A stretch of 64,000 nt of DNA from Armatimonadota bacterium (GTDB lineage Bacteria > Sysuimicrobiota > Sysuimicrobiia > Sysuimicrobiales > Kaftiobacteriaceae). The notes below the pieces were generated by a model that was not told where the DNA came from, searched no databases, and worked only from the letters and a program-made list of their open reading frames with translations. Both the position numbers and the translations under genes were made by a program. The stretch is from positions 1 through 64,000 of the forward strand of contig JAVKHY010000009.1 in NCBI GenBank assembly GCA_031459765.1, read 5' to 3'. The number at the start of each line of letters is the position of its first letter. The first letter of the stretch is position 1. Below are positions 60,485 through 64,000 of the stretch, in pieces.

Positions 60485-63400
60485 TTATCTTACCACAGAG
60501 GCCGGCGCCGGTGCAGGAGGGACCGGGACGGGGACCGCGGGGGCGACACGGCGGAAGTTCCCCGCGCTATGGGGCCACCGCTCGAGGATGGCCCGGGCCC
60601 GGGCGCTGCCGGTCAGGCGGTGGTGTGCGGCGATGAGGTCCGCCACCGCCGCCGCCTCGGCGGGGTCGGTCAGCGGCTCCACCCGGACGTGCTCGGGATT
60701 GCAGCGGAGGCGGAGGACGTCCGACTCGTCGAAGACATAGGCCACGCCGCCCGTCATCCCGGCGGCGAAGTTCCGTCCGACGTCGCCCAGGATCACTACC
60801 GTCCCGCCGGTCATGTACTCGCAGCCGTGGTCTCCCACACCCTCCACCACAGCCGTGGCGCCGGAGTTCCGCACCGCGAACCGTTCGCCGGCGCGGCCGG
60901 CGGCGAAGAGGCGGCCGCCGGTGGCGCCGTAGAGCACCGTGTTCCCGAGGATGACGTTGTCCTGCGTGGCTCCCGCCCACCCCGGCGCCGGCCTGATAAC
61001 GATCTCTCCGCCGGCCATCCCCTTCCCCACATAGTCGTTGGCCTGTCCGGTAAGGTGCAGGGCGAGGCCCGGCACGCAGAAGGCCCCGAAGCTCTGCCCG
61101 GCCGCACCCTCGAACTCCAGGACGATAGCCCCCTCCGGCAGGCCCGCATCCCCGTAGCGGCGGGCGATCACTCCGGCCACGCCCGCCCCCACGGTGCGGT
61201 GGGCGTTTCGGATGCGGTACCGCCGGCGCACCGCTCCCTCCGTCGCGGCGCGCCTGCCGTCGAGGAGCGGGACGATCTCCTCCAGGATCTGCTCCTCCAG
61301 ATCGTCACCGCCTGCCGGCGGATCGTTGCGGCTGCGGACGGCGCGGCGCGGACGGACCCGGCCGGGGTCGGGATCGCGGAGGACGAAGCCCAGATCCAGG
61401 CCTGCGGCCTTCGGATGGGACGTCGGGCGCGGGCGGAGCAGCTCCACCCGCCCGATGATCTCGTCCAGCGTGCGGGCGCCCAGGCTGGCCAGGATCTCCC
61501 GCACCTCCTGGGCCACGCCCAGGAGGTAGGCCATCACCCGTTCCGGCCGTCCAGTAAACTTCGCCCGCAGATCCTCCCGCTGGGTGGCGATGCCGACGGG
61601 ACAGGTGTTGAGGTGGCACTGCCGGGCCATGACGCAGCCCAGGGCCACCACCGCCGCGGTGCCGAAGCCGAACTCGTCGGCGCCCAGCAGCGCGGCGATC
61701 ACCACGTCGCGGCCGGTCTTCAACCCGCCGTCCACGCGCAGCCGCACGCGGCCGCGCAGGTCGTTGGCCACCAGCACCTGCTGCGTCTCGGCCAGGCCCA
61801 GCTCCCACGGCACGCCGGCGTGCTTGATCGAGTCCAGCGGGGAGGCCCCGGTCCCGCCGTCGTGGCCGCTGATCTGAATCGTGTCGGCGAAGGCCTTGGC
61901 CACGCCTGCGGCAATCGTGCCCACGCCGGATTCGGCCACCAGCTTGACGGCCACGCGCGCCGCCGGGTGGATGCGCTTCAGGTCGTAGATGAGCTGGGCC
62001 AGGTCTTCGATGCTGTAGATGTCGTGATGCGGGGGCGGGGAGATCAGCGTGATCCCCGGCTGGGCCCGGCGGATCGCCGCGATCTCCCGGCTGACCTTGT
62101 GGCCGGGGAGTTGCCCGCCCTCCCCGGGTTTGCTGCCCTGCGCCATCTTGATCTCCAGCTCGTCGGCGGAGAGGATGTACGCCGGCGTCACCCCGAAGCG
62201 CGCCGAGGCGATCTGCTTGATCCGCGAGTTGGCCCAGCCCTCGCCGTTGGACGGCCGCGGGTAGCGCGAGGGGTCCTCGCCGCCCTCCCCGCTGTTGGAG
62301 CGGGCGCCGAGACGGTTCGCGGCGACGGCCAGGGCGCGGTGGGCCTCCAGGCTGAGTGCGCCGTGCGACATCGCCGAGATGACGAAGCGCCGGACGATCT
62401 GCTCCGCAGGCTCGACCTCCGTCAGGGGGACGGGCGCCTGCGGCGCAAACTCCAGCAGGTCGCGCAACGCCGCCGGCGGGCGGTCGGTGACGAGCGCGGC
62501 GAACGCCTGTCGCGCGGCGTCGTCCCCGTGGCGCGCGGCGCGGTGGAGGGCTTTGACCACGTAGGGGTTGAAGGCGTGGAACTCGCCGCCGCGGCGGAAC
62601 CGGATCTCGCCCGTCTCGGGCAGCCCATCCTCAGGCGGCCTGTCCCCATCCCTCCCGTCTCCGGAGGCGAACGCCTCGCGGTGGCGGGCCAGCAGTTCGG
62701 AGGCGATGGTCTCCAGACCGATCCCGCCGATCCGGGAAGGCGTTCCGGGGAAGTAGCGGGCGATCAGGTCGCCGTCCAGCCCGATCGCCTCGAAGATCTG
62801 CGCGCCGCAGTAGCCGGCCAGCGTGCTGATCCCCATCTTGGACATGATCTTCAGCAGCCCGGCTTCCGCGGCGCGCCGGTACGCCTGCCACCGTTGCTCG
62901 CGGTCGCCGTTGGCGGAGCCGGCGGTCAGGGCGGTTTCCACGAGCCACGGCACGACGGCATTGGCGCCGTACCCCAGCAGGCAGGCCAGGTGGTGGATCG
63001 TCCGGGCCTCCCCTGTCTCCGCGATCAGTCCGACCCGCAGCCGTCGGCCGGACCGGATGAGCGCGTGATGGACGGCCGCCACGGCCAGCAGCATCGGGAT
63101 GGGGGCGTGCCCGGCGTCCACCCCGGCGTCCGAGACGACCAGGATGCCGGGCTGCCGGGCGACCCGGCAGGCTTCGGCGGCAACCGCCTCCACCGCGTCC
63201 TGGAGGGCGGCCGGCCCCGCGGCGACATCGACGAGCGCCGACAGCCGGTGCACCGGCAGGGGCCCCTCCTCGACGAGCCAGCGCACCTGCGCCGGAGTCA
63301 GGATCGGCGAGGGCAGCCGCACAATCGCTTCCTCTCCGGCCGGCCCCGGTTCGAGCAGCGGCGGCGCCGGGCCGAGGTGGGAGGCCAGGGACATCACCAG

Positions 63401-64000
63401 GCGCTCCCGCAGGGGATCGATGGGCGGGTTGGTCACCTGGGCAAACCGCTGGCGGAAGTAGGCGTACAGCAGGCGCGGCCTCTGGGACAGGACGGCGGGC
63501 GGCGTGTCGTCGCCCATGGAGAACACCGGGTCCTTCCCCTCTTCCGCCATCGCCCGCAGGATGTGCGCGACGTCCTCCACGGTGTAGCCGAAGACGCGCT
63601 GCAGCGTCAGCGAGGCGCCCGCAGGCGGATGACCGACGGGCAGGTCGCCGGGAAGGGAGACCAGATGCCTGCGCACCCACTCCCCGTAGGGACGACGGGC
63701 GGCGTAGTCGCGTTTGACCTCGCCGTCGCGACGCACGGTCCCCCGCGCGGTGTCCACGAGCAGCATCTGGCCGGGACCGAGCCGTCCGAGCTCCACGATC
63801 CGCTCCGGCGGGAGGTCGATCACGCCGGCCTCGCTGGCCATGATCACCAACCCGTCCGCGGTGCGGCAGAAGCGGGCCGGGCGAAATCCGTTGCGGTCCA
63901 GGGCCGCACCCACCACCGTCCCGTCGGAGAAGGCCAGCGCCGCGGGGCCGTCCCAGGGCTCCGTCAGGCAGGCGTGGTAGGCAAAGAAGGCGCGGACCTC
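60485..64000 (-). CDS. gltB: Glutamate synthase large subunit, 5' end outside window
   Basis: The last 1171 codons of GltB. The visible N-terminal part (AFFAYHACLTEPWDGPAALA, DGTVVGAALDRNGFRPARF) is the end of the class II amidotransferase domain. The central domain and FMN-binding barrel follow, with PPPHHDIYSIEDLAQLIYDL, ISGHDGGTGASPLDSIKHAG and the 3Fe-4S cysteines in CVMARQCHLNTCPVG. The C-terminal GxGxG beta-helix ends with GDHGCEYMTGGTVVILGDVG. The start lies beyond 64000; the usual length is about 1500. Whether it is NADPH- or ferredoxin-dependent is open, as no GltD lies downstream here. Confidence 0.95.
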   Translation of the reverse strand, partial: EVRAFFAYHACLTEPWDGPAALAFSDGTVVGAALDRNGFRPARFCRTADGLVIMASEAGVIDLPPERIVELGRLGPGQMLLVDTARGTVRRDGEVKRDYAARRPYGEWVRRHLVSLPGDLPVGHPPAGASLTLQRVFGYTVEDVAHILRAMAEEGKDPVFSMGDDTPPAVLSQRPRLLYAYFRQRFAQVTNPPIDPLRERLVMSLASHLGPAPPLLEPGPAGEEAIVRLPSPILTPAQVRWLVEEGPLPVHRLSALVDVAAGPAALQDAVEAVAAEACRVARQPGILVVSDAGVDAGHAPIPMLLAVAAVHHALIRSGRRLRVGLIAETGEARTIHHLACLLGYGANAVVPWLVETALTAGSANGDREQRWQAYRRAAEAGLLKIMSKMGISTLAGYCGAQIFEAIGLDGDLIARYFPGTPSRIGGIGLETIASELLARHREAFASGDGRDGDRPPEDGLPETGEIRFRRGGEFHAFNPYVVKALHRAARHGDDAARQAFAALVTDRPPAALRDLLEFAPQAPVPLTEVEPAEQIVRRFVISAMSHGALSLEAHRALAVAANRLGARSNSGEGGEDPSRYPRPSNGEGWANSRIKQIASARFGVTPAYILSADELEIKMAQGSKPGEGGQLPGHKVSREIAAIRRAQPGITLISPPPHHDIYSIEDLAQLIYDLKRIHPAARVAVKLVAESGVGTIAAGVAKAFADTIQISGHDGGTGASPLDSIKHAGVPWELGLAETQQVLVANDLRGRVRLRVDGGLKTGRDVVIAALLGADEFGFGTAAVVALGCVMARQCHLNTCPVGIATQREDLRAKFTGRPERVMAYLLGVAQEVREILASLGARTLDEIIGRVELLRPRPTSHPKAAGLDLGFVLRDPDPGRVRPRRAVRSRNDPPAGGDDLEEQILEEIVPLLDGRRAATEGAVRRRYRIRNAHRTVGAGVAGVIARRYGDAGLPEGAIVLEFEGAAGQSFGAFCVPGLALHLTGQANDYVGKGMAGGEIVIRPAPGWAGATQDNVILGNTVLYGATGGRLFAAGRAGERFAVRNSGATAVVEGVGDHGCEYMTGGTVVILGDVGRNFAAGMTGGVAYVFDESDVLRLRCNPEHVRVEPLTDPAEAAAVADLIAAHHRLTGSARARAILERWPHSAGNFRRVAPAVPVPVPPAPAPASVVR

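Overview
The window is bacterial chromosomal DNA of high G+C content. Genes are packed tightly, often with 4-bp ATGA/GTGA stop-start overlaps. GTG and TTG starts are common and a few CTG starts look possible. The gene content points to a heterotrophic bacterium that lives on sugars and amino acids and has aerobic respiration: ferredoxin-linked 2-oxoacid oxidoreductase, CstA, three sugar ABC importers and an aa3-type oxidase. The phylum cannot be fixed from sequence reading alone. A Terrabacteria-type or candidate-phylum thermophile is a guess only. I see no phage, transposase, CRISPR array or rRNA.

Layout. 1-5342 (minus): an amino-acid/2-oxoacid operon with alanine dehydrogenase, CoA-transferase, a P-loop protein and KorDABC (korC runs off the left edge). 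5539-7675 (plus): a phosphofructokinase with the active-site residues of pyrophosphate-dependent enzymes, followed by a LacD-type tagatose-bisphosphate aldolase. 7679-14580 (minus): PfkB kinase, ROK kinase, MalFG-type ABC importer, a GATase1-like protein and an AgaS-type sugar-phosphate isomerase, divergent from a DeoR repressor (14714-15478). Together with LacD these form a plausible tagatose/galactosamine-type route.

15475-34568 (minus) is a run of about 19 kb for an unidentified sugar or polyol. It holds two RbsABC-type importers, a GntR regulator, two SDRs, a Gfo/Idh oxidoreductase, Zn-ADH, ALDH, cupin phosphoglucose isomerase, FGGY kinase, a 2-hydroxyacid dehydrogenase and an aldose-epimerase-like protein. 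A nearly identical 30-bp palindromic site lies upstream of each of the two binding-protein genes and is the best candidate GntR operator. All three binding-protein genes in the window are followed by a long perfect GC-rich hairpin before the downstream importer or operon genes.

34879-38771 (minus) is the least explained region. It is a six-gene overlapping cluster: a DJ-1/PfpI protein, an unknown protein, two ArsA/Get3-family ATPases, a 93-residue protein and a cysteine-free thioredoxin-like protein. The two ATPases have complementary defects: one has Asn in place of the switch I Asp, the other has an altered switch II. This looks like an obligate heterodimer with one hydrolytic site and is my main candidate for an undescribed system. 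CstA follows, then a nitroreductase.

42003-47050 (minus) is a cytochrome c oxidase operon of the A2 (YSHPxVY) type. It has a SufR-like Fe-S regulator in front, a haem-binding CxxCH protein at the end, and a cupredoxin gene interrupted by a single in-frame TAG. 47173-53268 holds a carboxymuconolactone decarboxylase-like protein, an asparagine synthase, an HTTM membrane protein, a phytoene-desaturase-like flavoprotein and a DinB protein. 54495-57835 is a large STAND-TPR-HEAT-BTAD regulator split by a frameshift. After it come a two-domain rhodanese, an AbrB/PIN toxin-antitoxin pair that looks leaderless, tRNA-Leu(GAG), secG and glutamate synthase (cut by the right edge).
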